Assembly: GCF_900156735.1 (NCBI RefSeq)
Contig: NZ_FTOL01000001.1
Coordinates: 744,001 to 808,000 of the forward strand
Source: Chryseobacterium ureilyticum
GTDB taxonomy: Bacteria; Bacteroidota; Bacteroidia; Flavobacteriales; Weeksellaceae
Reading direction: 5' to 3'
DNA length: 64,000 bases
A program made the translations under genes and the position numbers. How positions within the stretch are numbered: the stretch's first letter is position 1; each line of letters opens with the position of its first letter. The notes below the pieces were generated by a model. The model was given only the letters and a program-made list of their open reading frames with translations. It ran no database searches and had not been told where the DNA came from. This document shows positions 25,313 through 36,720 of this stretch, piece by piece.

Positions 25313-25810
25313 ATGACCTCACAAGAGCAAGAGTTTATCCGTACAATAGAAAAACATAAAGGAATCATTTTTAAGATTTCCAAAATGTATATGTCCGAAA
25401 AAGATGATCAGGATGATCTTTTTCAGGAAATTACCTATCAGCTTTGGAAAGCATATTCCAGTTTTAGAGGGGAAAGTGAATTCTCAACTTGGTTGTACAG
25501 AATTGCTTTAAATACAGCTATTATTTTCCTTAAAACAAATAAACGGAGAAGTTTTATCGCTAATGAAGATGTTTCCAACTATGTTATTACTCAGGAAGAT
25601 TATGATTATAGTAAAGAGGAAAGACTAGCAAAAATGTATCGTGCTATTCAGCAGCTTAACCCCATTGATAAAGCCTTTATTTTCTATTATCTGGAAGATT
25701 TCTCAGGAAAACAGATCGCTGAGCAAATGGGAATTTCCGAAGGAAATGTAAGAGTGAAAATGAACAGAGCTAAAAATAAACTGAAAGATATCTTAACCCA
25801 ACATAATTAA
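25313..25810 (+). CDS. ECF RNA polymerase sigma factor (pair 2)
   Basis: A 165-residue paralogue of the sigma factor at 23722: both start with a short variable tail then FI/FLxxIEKHKGxIFKISKMYM. Region 2 reads DLFQEITYQLWKAYSSFRGE and EFSTWLYRIALNTAI. Region 4 reads IQQLNPIDKAFIFYYLEDF and KQIAEQMGISEGNVRVKMNR. Its membrane partner follows by 22 bases. Divergence in the recognition helix (SEGNVRVKM against TEVNARVKL) suggests related but possibly distinct promoters. Confidence 0.95.
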   Translation: MTSQEQEFIRTIEKHKGIIFKISKMYMSEKDDQDDLFQEITYQLWKAYSSFRGESEFSTWLYRIALNTAIIFLKTNKRRSFIANEDVSNYVITQEDYDYSKEERLAKMYRAIQQLNPIDKAFIFYYLEDFSGKQIAEQMGISEGNVRVKMNRAKNKLKDILTQHN

Positions 25811-25832
25811 CCCACATTAAATCAGTAATCCC

Positions 25833-26423
25833 ATGAATATAGATGAATTGAAAAATACCTGGAATGAAGATATTACAGATGAAACTCCGGAAATTAGTAT
25901 AGAACAACAAAATAAAATAAATCTTCCTCTTGAAAAAGTGCGAAAAAATATGCGCAAAGAATTCTGGTGGATCATTGCAATTTTTGTGTTTGCATTTTTA
26001 GTTTGTTCAGTTTGCAGACCATTTAAATTACAGTTGTATATCACTGTTTTAATTGCTTCAATGCTGATTGTCACTATTTTCTTTTTCAGCAAGTTTTTTA
26101 AACTGTACAATGATATCAGCAAGACAGAACTTAAGACTTATGATTCTCTGAAAGATCTTGTTAATCAGCTTAATCTGAATAAACAGTATTATCTATCTTA
26201 TTATATCAGTTTTGCCCCATTTATAGTTTGTGAAATGCTTATCGTTTTAGAATTTATACCGTGGAGAGAGCCATTAGGCGAAATGAAAGTCGCTCTTATA
26301 TTGATCGGTTCTGTGATCGGAGGATTGTTTTTACTTTTCTTTTGTGGTAAATATTGGTTTTACCATTATTATGGAAAATATATAAAAAATATTGAATTAC
26401 TTCTTGAAGATTTAAAAGGATAA
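25833..26423 (+). CDS. Membrane protein partnered with ECF sigma factor (pair 2)
   Basis: A 196-residue protein, MNIDELKNTWNEDITDETPE, with a cytosolic head like the pair 1 partner (LKNTWNED...PEISIEQQNKINLPLEKVRKNM) and about four hydrophobic segments. It is shorter than the pair 1 protein by a C-terminal membrane segment. It is a candidate membrane regulator of the sigma factor; no anti-sigma zinc motif is visible. A strong palindrome follows. Confidence 0.75.
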   Translation: MNIDELKNTWNEDITDETPEISIEQQNKINLPLEKVRKNMRKEFWWIIAIFVFAFLVCSVCRPFKLQLYITVLIASMLIVTIFFFSKFFKLYNDISKTELKTYDSLKDLVNQLNLNKQYYLSYYISFAPFIVCEMLIVLEFIPWREPLGEMKVALILIGSVIGGLFLLFFCGKYWFYHYYGKYIKNIELLLEDLKG

Positions 26424-26462
26424 AACAAGTTTCGGCGGGCTGAAAGCCCGCCGAAACTTGTT
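26424..26462. terminator. Perfect 18-bp palindrome between convergent genes
   Basis: AACAAGTTTCGGCGGGCT, loop GAA, and its exact complement. The GC-rich core suggests a bidirectional terminator between the sigma-partner gene and the S41 peptidase. A T-rich tail follows only on the minus strand, so it fits the S41 transcript best. Confidence 0.7.
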
Positions 26463-26493
26463 ATAATGTGGATAAAAGAACATGTAAATTCAA

Positions 26494-28026
26494 TTATCCC
26501 TTTATCTTTTCCTTAGCGATTTCATTTTTAATCCAATCCAGTTGAGGATCTTTTTTATCGATGATATCTTCCATGCTTTCCTTAATTGATACATCAGGCA
26601 CAACCCCTTTTTTAGAATCTGAAAATTCAATATTGGGCTGTACGAGAAGCAGTCCGATAGGAAATCTTATTTCGGAGTTGGGAAGTTTCTGATAAGAATA
26701 GAAGCCGGCAACTGTTCCGTCATTGGCTCCACCTGTTTCTTCCCCAACTAAAGTCGCTCTTTTATCGTTCTTTAGTTTTGCTGTAATAATAGAAGATGCA
26801 GAAAAACTTCCACCGTTGATCAGTACAAATACTTTTCCGTTGAAAGCCTCTTTATTGGGTTTCATGAGTTTGTCGGCTTTCATTTTATAGAAAACTTTCC
26901 CCTCTTTTTTATAAGTACTGAATGCTTGAGCAAAGAAATAACTTGGATAGGCAATACTTTTTAAAGCAAATTCCAAAGGCGTACTTTTTCTGAAATAATT
27001 TGTTCTCAAAGGAATATCTCTTGATGTTACCTGTGACGGTTTTATCAGGGTAAATGGTTTATCTGCAAGGTAAGAATATAGGTTGTTGATCTCATAAAGA
27101 GAACCTCCATAATTATTACGAACATCTATGATGAGGTAAGCTGATTTTGCTTTTTTGATCTTTGAAAATGACTTTTTATAAAACTCATCCGAATACTCTC
27201 TTGAAAAACTTTTTACCTTTATATAAGCAATGGTGCTGTCCTTATCTAAGAATTTAAAGCTTCGATTGTAGGAATTGCTGGAAACCACATAATCATTCAG
27301 TTTTTTTTCCTGAGTACGTTTCTTCATTTCCTTGTCTTTTTCAAGATCATTTTCAGATTTAGACTCTCTGGCTAGAGTATAGGTGTGTTTTTCACCTTTA
27401 TAAAGAGTTTCCAGAGTCACCTTGTTTTCCAGTCCGTTTTCTGCTGTATAATAATTAAAGAATAGATCCTTTAAAAAGTAAGGTTGAAACGTTGTGTTAT
27501 AACCATCACTACTGATGAGACTTCTGTATTTTTTTATATAAGTAGAAACCGGGACATTGTTGATAGATAAAATCTCAGTTCCGGGTTGAATATTTTCAAT
27601 AGAATCATTATTTTGAATAATATACATCTGATCATCAGAAATATAATATTCAAAGCGGCTGAACAATCCCTTTTGTTGTTCTAATTTTTTAATTTCACTC
27701 TTTGTGAACTTTTTTCTGGGAATTCTTAATGAAAGATGCCCTTCGCGGATATCAGCAATTACAGGCTGAAATCTAAAATAAAACTGAAGAGGTGTAAGAG
27801 GTTCAGTGAGGGTTTGTTTTAAGCTGTCAAGTTTATGTTCTAATTTCTGTTTGGGAATATACCAATACAACTGAGGGTGCATTTTTTGTAGTTTTACATA
27901 AGCATAATCTACATCCTCTTTAAGCTGTTCTGGGGGAATATATGAAGCCCGCTGTTCGTTATGCCTTTTGATAGATGCACATGACGAAAGTGTAGCTAAA
28001 ATAAATATTATCGAATAATTTTTCAA
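26494..28026 (-). CDS. S41-family peptidase, lipoprotein
   Basis: A 510-residue protein with a lipobox (L-S-S-C at residues 13-16), hence membrane-anchored outside the cytoplasm. A PDZ-like part (about residues 125-170, QPGTEILSINNVPVSTYI) precedes the S41 catalytic domain (about 260-490) with YLIIDVRNNYGGSLYE, the nucleophile region VLINGGSFSASS (Ser near 407-411), LVGEETGGANDGT and a late KKGVVPDV. This is the C-terminal processing protease / tail-specific protease fold. Substrate unknown. A second S41 protein lies at 58782. Confidence 0.9.
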   Translation of the reverse strand: MKNYSIIFILATLSSCASIKRHNEQRASYIPPEQLKEDVDYAYVKLQKMHPQLYWYIPKQKLEHKLDSLKQTLTEPLTPLQFYFRFQPVIADIREGHLSLRIPRKKFTKSEIKKLEQQKGLFSRFEYYISDDQMYIIQNNDSIENIQPGTEILSINNVPVSTYIKKYRSLISSDGYNTTFQPYFLKDLFFNYYTAENGLENKVTLETLYKGEKHTYTLARESKSENDLEKDKEMKKRTQEKKLNDYVVSSNSYNRSFKFLDKDSTIAYIKVKSFSREYSDEFYKKSFSKIKKAKSAYLIIDVRNNYGGSLYEINNLYSYLADKPFTLIKPSQVTSRDIPLRTNYFRKSTPLEFALKSIAYPSYFFAQAFSTYKKEGKVFYKMKADKLMKPNKEAFNGKVFVLINGGSFSASSIITAKLKNDKRATLVGEETGGANDGTVAGFYSYQKLPNSEIRFPIGLLLVQPNIEFSDSKKGVVPDVSIKESMEDIIDKKDPQLDWIKNEIAKEKIKG

Positions 28027-28174
28027 TATATCTTTGAGTTTTTAAGCCGCTAAAATAGAAAGTTTAAAGTTAATCATCACTTAAATGAATAATAAATTTT
28101 CTGAAATTCATGATAAATTTAGTTAAAAAAAGTGTCTCAATTAACGCATATTTTCATTTATAGATAAAAGTCTA

Positions 28175-28182
28175 TAAATTTG
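28175..28182 (+). promoter_or_regulatory. -7 box TAAATTTG for the MBL/NAPE-PLD-like gene
   Basis: A perfect TAnnTTTG match 14 bases before the ATG, giving a predicted very short 5' leader. No clear -33 TTG. Confidence 0.55.
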
Positions 28183-28196
28183 TTGTTTATTTTTGA

Positions 28197-29294
28197 ATGA
28201 TGTATTGGATTGTCACGATTGTGGTTGTATTGATCATATCTTATTTTATTGTAATAAATGGGAAAGCTTTTGGAGGAGTACCAAAAGGAAAACGACTTGA
28301 AAGAATCAGACAATCAAAGCTCTATAGAAAAAATAAATTTCAGAATATCAGCCACACTACATCCATTGCTGAGGGATATAGCATGACAAAAGTGACCTTT
28401 GATTTCTTTTTCGGAAAGAAAGATCCTTTATTAAAGCCTCTTAAAGAAATTCCCTCCATTTATACAGATTTAAAAAAATTAGATAAAAATCAGGATGTAT
28501 TCATTTGGCTGGGACATTCATCATATTATTTACAGACTGATGGAGTTTCTTTTCTTATTGATCCGGTTTTAAGTTTATATGGTTCCCCTTTTAAGTATTT
28601 CAACAAAGCATTTAAAGGTTCCGATATTTTTAAACCTGAAGATATTCCCAATATCGATTATCTGGTGATTACTCACGATCATTTTGATCATTTGGATTAT
28701 CCTACAGTGAAATCGATCCGATCCAGAACAGGAATGGTGATTGTTCCGCTAGGAGTAGGAGCTCATTTTGAAAGATGGGAGTATCCGGAAAATAAACTTC
28801 TTGAAGAAGAGTGGGGAACCGAGGTAGAGTTAAAGAATAATATAAAACTGATATTTACACCAGCCAGACACTTTTCAGGGAGAAGAGTAAAGCAGAATGA
28901 TACCCTTTGGGCTTCTTATGTACTTGAAACACCTACAAAAAAGATCTTTCTGGGTGGAGATAGCGGTTATGACTCTCATTTTAAGATGATCGGAGAAAAA
29001 TATGGACCATTCGACTATGCTATTCTCGAAAACGGACAATACGGTGAAGCATGGAGGTACATTCATGCATTGCCGGAAGATGTAATACAGTCTGCAATAG
29101 ATGTAAGGGCAGAACATATCATTCCAGTGCATGCTGCAAAATTTGCACTTGCTCTCCATCCATGGAATGAACCTTTACAAAAGATTACAAGCCTTGGGAA
29201 AGAAAAAGGATTACATATCCTTACTCCGATGATCGGAGAGGTTGTTGATTTAAACAATTCTGCTCAAGAATTCTCTGTCTGGTGGGAAGACTGA
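28197..29294 (+). CDS. MBL-fold hydrolase, NAPE-PLD / RomA-like, membrane-anchored
   Basis: A 365-residue protein with one N-terminal membrane helix (MMYWIVTIVVVLIISYFIVI). The body is a metallo-beta-lactamase fold with WLGHSSYYLQTDGVSFLIDP, the zinc motif ITHDHFDHLDYPT, a later FTPARHFSGR and GGDSGYDSHF, and HIIPVHAAKF. These features match the family of N-acyl-phosphatidylethanolamine phospholipase D and bacterial RomA-like proteins. The bacterial substrate is unknown, plausibly a lipid. Its stop codon directly abuts the convergent acetyltransferase stop. Confidence 0.88.
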   Translation: MMYWIVTIVVVLIISYFIVINGKAFGGVPKGKRLERIRQSKLYRKNKFQNISHTTSIAEGYSMTKVTFDFFFGKKDPLLKPLKEIPSIYTDLKKLDKNQDVFIWLGHSSYYLQTDGVSFLIDPVLSLYGSPFKYFNKAFKGSDIFKPEDIPNIDYLVITHDHFDHLDYPTVKSIRSRTGMVIVPLGVGAHFERWEYPENKLLEEEWGTEVELKNNIKLIFTPARHFSGRRVKQNDTLWASYVLETPTKKIFLGGDSGYDSHFKMIGEKYGPFDYAILENGQYGEAWRYIHALPEDVIQSAIDVRAEHIIPVHAAKFALALHPWNEPLQKITSLGKEKGLHILTPMIGEVVDLNNSAQEFSVWWED

Positions 29295-29582
29295 TCAGGC
29301 ATGCCAGATGTCTTTATATCTTCTTGGATGGTTTTCAAATTGTTGACGAACAAAATCACATTCCGGGTCTACAAGCAAATCTTTTTCTTCTGCATAGCGT
29401 ACAAGCTCATCCAGCAATAATTTGGCATATCCTTTCCCTTCACGGTCTTCGTCAAGCTTGGTATAATATACAATAAGAAGTCTTCCATCAACCTCTATGG
29501 ACATATACCCTGCTTTTTTTTCGTCAATAAATAGCTGCAACTCATCCTGATATGGAGATACCATAAATTTTATATTTTCCAT
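29295..29582 (-). CDS. Small GNAT-family N-acetyltransferase (YjdJ type)
   Basis: A 95-residue protein of the short GCN5-related class. It has a beta-strand core (AGYMSIEVDGRLLIVYYTKL) followed by the acetyl-CoA loop DREGKGYAKLLLDELVRYA, which holds the R/Q-x-x-G-x-G/A-type motif as EGKGYA. The substrate is not known. It meets the MBL gene tail to tail with no spacer (TGA followed by TCA), leaving no room for a terminator between them. Confidence 0.88.
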   Translation of the reverse strand: MENIKFMVSPYQDELQLFIDEKKAGYMSIEVDGRLLIVYYTKLDEDREGKGYAKLLLDELVRYAEEKDLLVDPECDFVRQQFENHPRRYKDIWHA

Positions 29583-30015
29583 AATGATAAAGATTTGGTT
29601 GATTAAAAAATAACTTTGAGAACTCTCAAAAGTAATCTCTCCATTAAAATTACAAAATTAATTGATATGATGTAAAGCTTTTTGATAATCTTAACGAATT
29701 TTATAAGGATATGTTGAAAAGTTGAAATAGTAGGGAATTTATGATACTTTAAAAAATTAAATATCAATAATGATTATCTTAATCCATAGTTTCTAACCTG
29801 AAACTTTTATAGCAAATTCAATCTGTTTAATAATCCTTCGAAAAATAACAATCTTAATTTTTTTAATTATTAACTGTAAAAGTGATAGGATAATATAAAT
29901 TATTTTAAAGATAATCAGTTGTTTAAAGTTTTTATTAACAAATATTGGCAATTCAGAATAATAATTGGCACTTTAATTGACTATGTCAACATGTTTAATT
30001 TAAAAGAGGAATGAA
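29583..30015. other. AT-rich intergenic stretch, no gene seen
   Basis: About 430 bases between divergent genes. No perfect TAnnTTTG box and no plausible frame were found. A short direct repeat, ATTGGCA, occurs twice around 29943-29970. Confidence 0.4.
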
Positions 30016-30474
30016 ATGAAAAAGTTTTTGCTAACAGCATTTTTGATTGGGACGTTCAGTCTGAGCTATGCCCAGTCAGATTATTATAATGATTACAGAA
30101 GAAGTATTTCGGATGTTAACTGGCAAAATGTAATCACAGATTTAGTGCTTTCCAGTGTGCAGGCGAAACAAATCTATGTATTAAATGACAGATACCGTGA
30201 TTATGATACCTGGAATAGAGTCTATGTAGTGGATCCGGGAAGATGGAGAGGCGACAGATATTCTGAGCTGGAAAGAATTCTTGGAAGAGAAAAATACCTT
30301 GTCTTTAAAAAAAGATATTACAGAGGGCAAAACCCGGTTATAGTATATGGTAGAAGTAAAAATGACTATAAAAATTACAAAAAATACCGTAAGCAAGAGG
30401 ATAAATACTATAAGGAAAGAGCTAAACAATACAAGAAAGAACATAAACACCACGGTCACGATCATTGGGATTAG
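30016..30474 (+). CDS. Secreted basic Tyr/Lys-rich protein with His-rich tail
   Basis: A 152-residue protein with a signal peptide ending in S-Y-A-Q-S. The mature protein begins with SDYYNDYRRSISDVNWQNV and has an extended C-terminal half dominated by Tyr, Lys and Arg (KKRYYRGQNP, KNYKKYRKQEDKYYKER). It ends with HKHHGHDHWD, which could bind metal. The family is not recognised; the central ILGREKYLVFKKRYY region recalls proteins with a structural or sensing role. Monocistronic, followed by a UUCG hairpin. Confidence 0.75.
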   Translation: MKKFLLTAFLIGTFSLSYAQSDYYNDYRRSISDVNWQNVITDLVLSSVQAKQIYVLNDRYRDYDTWNRVYVVDPGRWRGDRYSELERILGREKYLVFKKRYYRGQNPVIVYGRSKNDYKNYKKYRKQEDKYYKERAKQYKKEHKHHGHDHWD

Positions 30475-30505
30475 ACCATTATCAACTATATATATTCACT
30501 ATTTA

Positions 30506-30535
30506 AATGACTGGCATTCGTGCTGGTCATTTTTA
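30506..30535 (+). terminator. Terminator with UUCG tetraloop
   Basis: An 11-bp stem AATGACTGGCA / TGCTGGTCATT closed by TTCG (two G-T pairs), followed by T. Confidence 0.85.
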
Positions 30536-30657
30536 TGTAATGATTTTTTTTCTGTAAAAAATCATGAAATAGATTCTATAAAAAATTAAGGATATAAATC
30601 AATTGACAAAAAAGCCCTCATCTTCTATCTTTTTAAAATAGGCACAACGATTTTATA

Positions 30658-30686
30658 TTGTAATATGTTTGATTTTTATAACTTTG
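30658..30686 (+). promoter_or_regulatory. Full TTG-N18-TAACTTTG promoter before the AraC gene (leaderless type)
   Basis: TTG at 30658-30660 and TAACTTTG at 30679-30686 with 18 bases between, matching the Bacteroidota -33/-7 consensus. The ATG at 30691 follows the -7 box by four bases, so the transcript would begin at or next to the start codon. Confidence 0.7.
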
Positions 30687-30690
30687 AAAT

Positions 30691-31596
30691 ATGAAATCAA
30701 GCGAATCATTAGAAGGTTTTTACGAAAGAAATGCTCCCAATCATAATTTACAATGCATTGGTACAATTGGCATGGGACATTTTAATGTGTTTTCAAGAGA
30801 GCATTGTGCTTTGCTGTCACCCTATAGCAGAAGAGATTATTATAAAATATCATTGATTATAGGAAAGGGAAAACTTCATTATGCTGATAAATGGATTCGT
30901 GTGGATCGTCCTGCATTGTTGTTTTCAAATCCTATTGTTCCTTATTCATGGGAAGCAGACGATGAAGATCAGAAAGGGTGGTTTTGTCTTTTTACAGAGT
31001 CGTTTTTACAGAACGGAAGCCGTTTAGGAAATCTTCAGGATTCTCCGCTTTTTAAGATTGGTGGAACTCCCGTTTTCTTTGTGGATGATGAACAGCAAGA
31101 GGTTCTTTCCGATCTGTTTACTAAAATGATGACTGAAATTGAATCAGATTATGTGCATAAATATGATATGCTGAGAGCGTATCTTCACCTTATGATTCAT
31201 GAAACGATGAAAATGCATCCGGCGGAAACTTTTGAGCCTTATCAGAATGCTTCACAAAGGGTTGCCTCTTTATTCATGGAGTTATTGGAAAGGCAGTTTC
31301 CTATTGACAGCCCTGATACATTCTTAAAATTAAAGACTCCCAACGATTATGCTCAAAGTCTTTCTATTCATGTCAACTCTTTAAACCGTTCAGTAAAAGA
31401 AATTACCGGAAAAACGACCAGCCAGCAGATTACCGGACGGATTATTCAGGAAGCGAATGCTTTACTTACCCATACAGATTGGAATATTGCAGAGATTGCT
31501 TATGGTTTGGGCTTTGAAGAGCCTGCTTATTTTACGAATTACTTTAAAAAACAAACGGGAGTAACACCAAATACATTGAGATCAAGCCTTGTTTGA
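30691..31596 (+). CDS. AraC-family transcriptional regulator
   Basis: A 301-residue protein with an N-terminal cupin-like sensor region (about 20-110, including GKGKLHYADKWIRVDRPALL) and a C-terminal double helix-turn-helix (about 205-300): DYAQSLSIHVNSLNRSVKEI and then EIAYGLGFEEPAYFTNYFKK with GVTPNTLRSS. It lies upstream of, and on the same strand as, an aldo/keto reductase with its own -7 box. That arrangement is common for AraC regulators controlling the neighbouring reductase; this is inference. Confidence 0.95.
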   Translation: MKSSESLEGFYERNAPNHNLQCIGTIGMGHFNVFSREHCALLSPYSRRDYYKISLIIGKGKLHYADKWIRVDRPALLFSNPIVPYSWEADDEDQKGWFCLFTESFLQNGSRLGNLQDSPLFKIGGTPVFFVDDEQQEVLSDLFTKMMTEIESDYVHKYDMLRAYLHLMIHETMKMHPAETFEPYQNASQRVASLFMELLERQFPIDSPDTFLKLKTPNDYAQSLSIHVNSLNRSVKEITGKTTSQQITGRIIQEANALLTHTDWNIAEIAYGLGFEEPAYFTNYFKKQTGVTPNTLRSSLV

Positions 31597-31648
31597 AATT
31601 TATAATTCTTGGTTTGAATTCTATACAGTGGATAATTGCTTCATGTTC

Positions 31649-31656
31649 TAATTTTG
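31649..31656 (+). promoter_or_regulatory. -7 box TAATTTTG for the aldo/keto reductase
   Basis: A TAnnTTTG match 27 bases before the ATG at 31684. It supports that start over a longer frame beginning at 31636, which would start upstream of the promoter box. Confidence 0.55.
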
Positions 31657-31683
31657 TCCTATAAAATTTTAAAAAATACCATC

Positions 31684-32685
31684 ATGAAATTTAAAAAATT
31701 AGGAAACACTGGTGAGCAGCTTTCTGCTATTGGTTTAGGATGTATGGGGATGAGCTTTGCTTACGGTCCCGCAGATGAGCAGGAAAGTATAAATACCTTG
31801 CATAGAGCATTGGATTTGGGTGTCAATTTCTGGGATACAGCAGATATGTATGCCAACGGAGAAAATGAAAAATTGATTTCTAAGGTTTTAGTACCTAATA
31901 GAGACAAGATTTTTATTGCTACAAAATTCGGATTCCGTTTTAAAGATGGAAAAGCAAGCCACAGTGGTGCTCCCGGAACCTATTTTGACGGTTCCCCGGA
32001 ATGGATCAGAAAGGCGGTAGATTTAAGCCTTCAGCGATTGAAAATAGATACCATTGATTTGTATTATGCACACAGGGTAGATCCCAACGTACCAGTAGAA
32101 GAAACAGTAGGTGCAATGGCAGAATTGGTAAAAGCAGGAAAGATAAAATACCTTGGGTTGTCTGAAGCATCAGCAGAATCCATTAGGAAAGCGAATAAAA
32201 TCCATCCGATTGCCGCATTACAATCCGAGTATTCCATCCTTACGAAAGATGTTGAAAGCGAAATCTTACCAACGATCAGAGATTTAGGAATTTCTCTGGT
32301 TCCTTATTCACCATTGGCGAGAGGGCTTTTTGCGAATATCAATGAAGTGCAAAACCTTGGCGACGATGATTTTAGAAAATCGCTACCACGTTACCAGCAG
32401 GAATATCTTGAAAATAATACCAAATTGGCAAATGAGATCAATGAATTTGCAGCTTCCAAAGGGGTGAAAGGAACTCAGCTGGCATTAGCATGGGTATTGA
32501 ATCAGGGAGATGATATTATTCCAATTCCGGGAACCAAAAGAATCAAATATCTGGAAGAAAATATTGCAGCCGTTAATATAGATCTTTCCCAGTCTGATCT
32601 GGATACCATTGATGCTATCCTTAAAAAGTATCCGAATGTAGGAGAAAGGTACACTGAGGGTTCAATGAAATTAGTAAATAACTAA
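31684..32685 (+). CDS. Aldo/keto reductase
   Basis: A 333-residue (beta/alpha)8 NADPH-dependent oxidoreductase. It starts MKFKKLGNTGEQLSAIGLGC and has the catalytic tetrad regions: Asp in NFWDTADMYANGENEKLIS with Tyr, Lys in FIATKFGFRF, and His in DLYYAHRVDPNVPVEETV. The C-terminal cofactor region is IPIPGTKRIKYLEENIAA. This matches the YakC/Tas-like class acting on small aldehydes. It follows an AraC regulator and is probably its target. A terminator follows. Confidence 0.95.
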   Translation: MKFKKLGNTGEQLSAIGLGCMGMSFAYGPADEQESINTLHRALDLGVNFWDTADMYANGENEKLISKVLVPNRDKIFIATKFGFRFKDGKASHSGAPGTYFDGSPEWIRKAVDLSLQRLKIDTIDLYYAHRVDPNVPVEETVGAMAELVKAGKIKYLGLSEASAESIRKANKIHPIAALQSEYSILTKDVESEILPTIRDLGISLVPYSPLARGLFANINEVQNLGDDDFRKSLPRYQQEYLENNTKLANEINEFAASKGVKGTQLALAWVLNQGDDIIPIPGTKRIKYLEENIAAVNIDLSQSDLDTIDAILKKYPNVGERYTEGSMKLVNN

Positions 32686-32697
32686 AGACTATACTCA

Positions 32698-32732
32698 AAC
32701 TGGGTTTCTGAATAACAGAAGCTCAGTTTTTT
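32698..32732 (+). terminator. Terminator of the aldo/keto reductase gene
   Basis: A 13-bp stem AACTGGGTTTCTG / CAGAAGCTCAGTT (with mismatched or wobble pairs) around AATAA, then six T. Confidence 0.75.
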
Positions 32733-32762
32733 GTTATTGATAAAGTTGAAAAATGGTATAGT

Positions 32763-33755
32763 ATGAATAGAAGAGATTTATTAAAAAAGAGCTTATTAGC
32801 CGGTGGATTAAGTATGGTTCCTTTTTCCAGCGTTTTTGCAGAATCCAAGACAAATCCCGAAAAATTTGAAAACGATCTGTCTGGATATAAAAAGATTAAT
32901 TGGGGAGAACTTGAATTATTTGTTCTTACGGACGGATATATCCATGAAACAGATGTGAATTCATTTGCTCCAAGGGGAAATGTTTCAGAATTAAAGTCTA
33001 TTCTTAAAGATAATTTTAGATCAGAAGATTATATTGATATGGCGATGAATATTTTACTCGTTAAAACAAAAAATAAGTTGATCTTATTTGATACTGGTCT
33101 GGGTATTTTTTCCGATGAAAAATCTGGATTTTTATTGAAAAGTCTCCAAAAGGCAGGTTTTTCAGCAAAAGATATTACTGACGTATTTATTTCGCATGCC
33201 CATCCGGATCATATTGGTGGAGTGGTGGATAAACAAAATAATTTTGTGTTTCCCAATGCTGCTATTTTTATCTCAAAAATTGAATACGATTTCTGGATGA
33301 ATGCCTCTATTAAAGATTTTAATAATAGTGCTTTAAAATCAAAACCAGAAATGCTGGGTCAGATAATTCCTGCGTTACAAAATATATTAAAGACAATTAA
33401 ACCTAGATTGAAATTCTACGATCTGGACAATGTATTTTATGATCATTTCAGTTTTCAGCTCGCACCGGGGCATACTCCTGGGCTAACTGTTACCACAATA
33501 TCCTCCGGGAATGAGAAACTGATGTATATTGCAGATCTCATCCATTCTGATGTTCTTCTTTTCCCACATCCCGAATGGGGGTTTTCCGGAGATACAGATC
33601 TTGATATTGCAACTGCTTCAAGGAAAAAACTTTTACAGCAGCTAGCCGATAATAAAATCAGAGCGTTTGCCTGTCATTTGCCATGGCCCGGCTTAGGATT
33701 TACAAAGAAACAAGGAATTGCATTTGAATGGATTCCGGAAGGCTTTATGAATTAA
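32763..33755 (+). CDS. Exported MBL-fold metallo-hydrolase (lactonase-like)
   Basis: A 330-residue protein with a twin-arginine-like start (M-N-R-R-D-L-L-K-K-S-L-L-A-G-G), so it is probably exported folded. The catalytic motif is ISHAHPDHIGGVVD. Zinc ligands continue in LAPGHTPGLTVTTI, MYIADLIHSDVL and a late FACHLPWPGLGF. The layout is that of AHL-lactonase / methyl-parathion hydrolase-like enzymes; the substrate cannot be told. It follows the reductase after a terminator, so it probably has its own promoter. Confidence 0.88.
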   Translation: MNRRDLLKKSLLAGGLSMVPFSSVFAESKTNPEKFENDLSGYKKINWGELELFVLTDGYIHETDVNSFAPRGNVSELKSILKDNFRSEDYIDMAMNILLVKTKNKLILFDTGLGIFSDEKSGFLLKSLQKAGFSAKDITDVFISHAHPDHIGGVVDKQNNFVFPNAAIFISKIEYDFWMNASIKDFNNSALKSKPEMLGQIIPALQNILKTIKPRLKFYDLDNVFYDHFSFQLAPGHTPGLTVTTISSGNEKLMYIADLIHSDVLLFPHPEWGFSGDTDLDIATASRKKLLQQLADNKIRAFACHLPWPGLGFTKKQGIAFEWIPEGFMN

Positions 33756-33799
33756 CCAATAAGCTATTATGAAAATAGGTTGGCAACATGTAATTTTAT

Positions 33800-34140
33800 T
33801 GGAGATAAAAACCCTTGCGCCTTTTTGCTCAATTATTGAACAAATCTTGCGTCTTAGCGTTTAGCAACCTATTAAAATTACCTTTCCAAGTTGAAAATAC
33901 TTCGTTTTGCCTGCAATAATAAGGTTGTGATATTTGTGAAAACATTAGTGTTATTTGGGTTAAAAAATTCTAAGTTGGATTATGCAAAGACGCAAAGAAT
34001 ACACTTTTCAATAATCTCTCAATTACAATATTTTATAAATATATCTGATACATATTTTTTAACACGTGTTTTATAGATACATAAAATAATTCGTGGCTAT
34101 TGCATATTGTTTATTAGCCACTAATGCACGAATAGAAGAA
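33800..34140. repeat. Interspersed degenerate repeat, copy 4 (longest)
   Basis: The first 160 bases align with copy 1 (5085-5250): ATCTTGCGTCTTAGCGTTTA, CAACCTATTAAA and GGTTGTGATATTTGTG. The last part holds AAGACGCAAAGAA and TTAGCCACTAATGCACGAAT, the complement-like end seen in copies 2 and 3. Copies 1 and 2/3 therefore appear to be parts of one longer unit. A short open frame inside (33891-34076) is not credible. Confidence 0.72.
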
Positions 34141-34171
34141 AAAAAAATCGTGCATTCATGACAATACCAAA

Positions 34172-34198
34172 CAAAAAAGCTCCTTAAAAAGGAGCTTT
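34172..34198 (-). terminator. icd: Terminator of icd
   Basis: AAAGCTCCTT / AAGGAGCTTT palindrome with a three-base loop; on the minus strand it is followed by a T run. It lies 22 bases past the icd stop codon. Confidence 0.85.
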
Positions 34199-34220
34199 AT
34201 ATTTATATCAATATCGGAAA

Positions 34221-36461
<2,241 letters not shown>

Positions 36462-36472
36462 TTAAAGTCCCA

Positions 36473-36480
36473 CAAATTTA
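36473..36480 (-). promoter_or_regulatory. icd: -7 box TAAATTTG for icd
   Basis: On the minus strand, a perfect TAnnTTTG match 35 bases before the ATG. No clear TTG was seen at the -33 distance. Confidence 0.55.
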
Positions 36481-36720
36481 CTAAATATGATTGTTTTTTC
36501 AGGGAATTTTTAAATAAAAATAGAGGCAAAAAGCTTCTTTAGGTTTTTATACCTGAACAATTGTATATTCTCGGTCCCGCTAAAATTGATATTAAATTCA
36601 ACTTTGGAGTTTTTAAGGCTCAGAATTGCTTAAAAAACTGATGTACAGTCTAAAATATTTTTATTTCTACTTTAAGATTAATTTAACCTTATATTACATA
36701 GAGAAATTTTCTTTTTTGAT

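Noticed and set aside
33891..34076. 61-residue frame inside intergenic repeat copy 4
   Set aside because: Repeat sequence has no conserved coding frame in the other copies.
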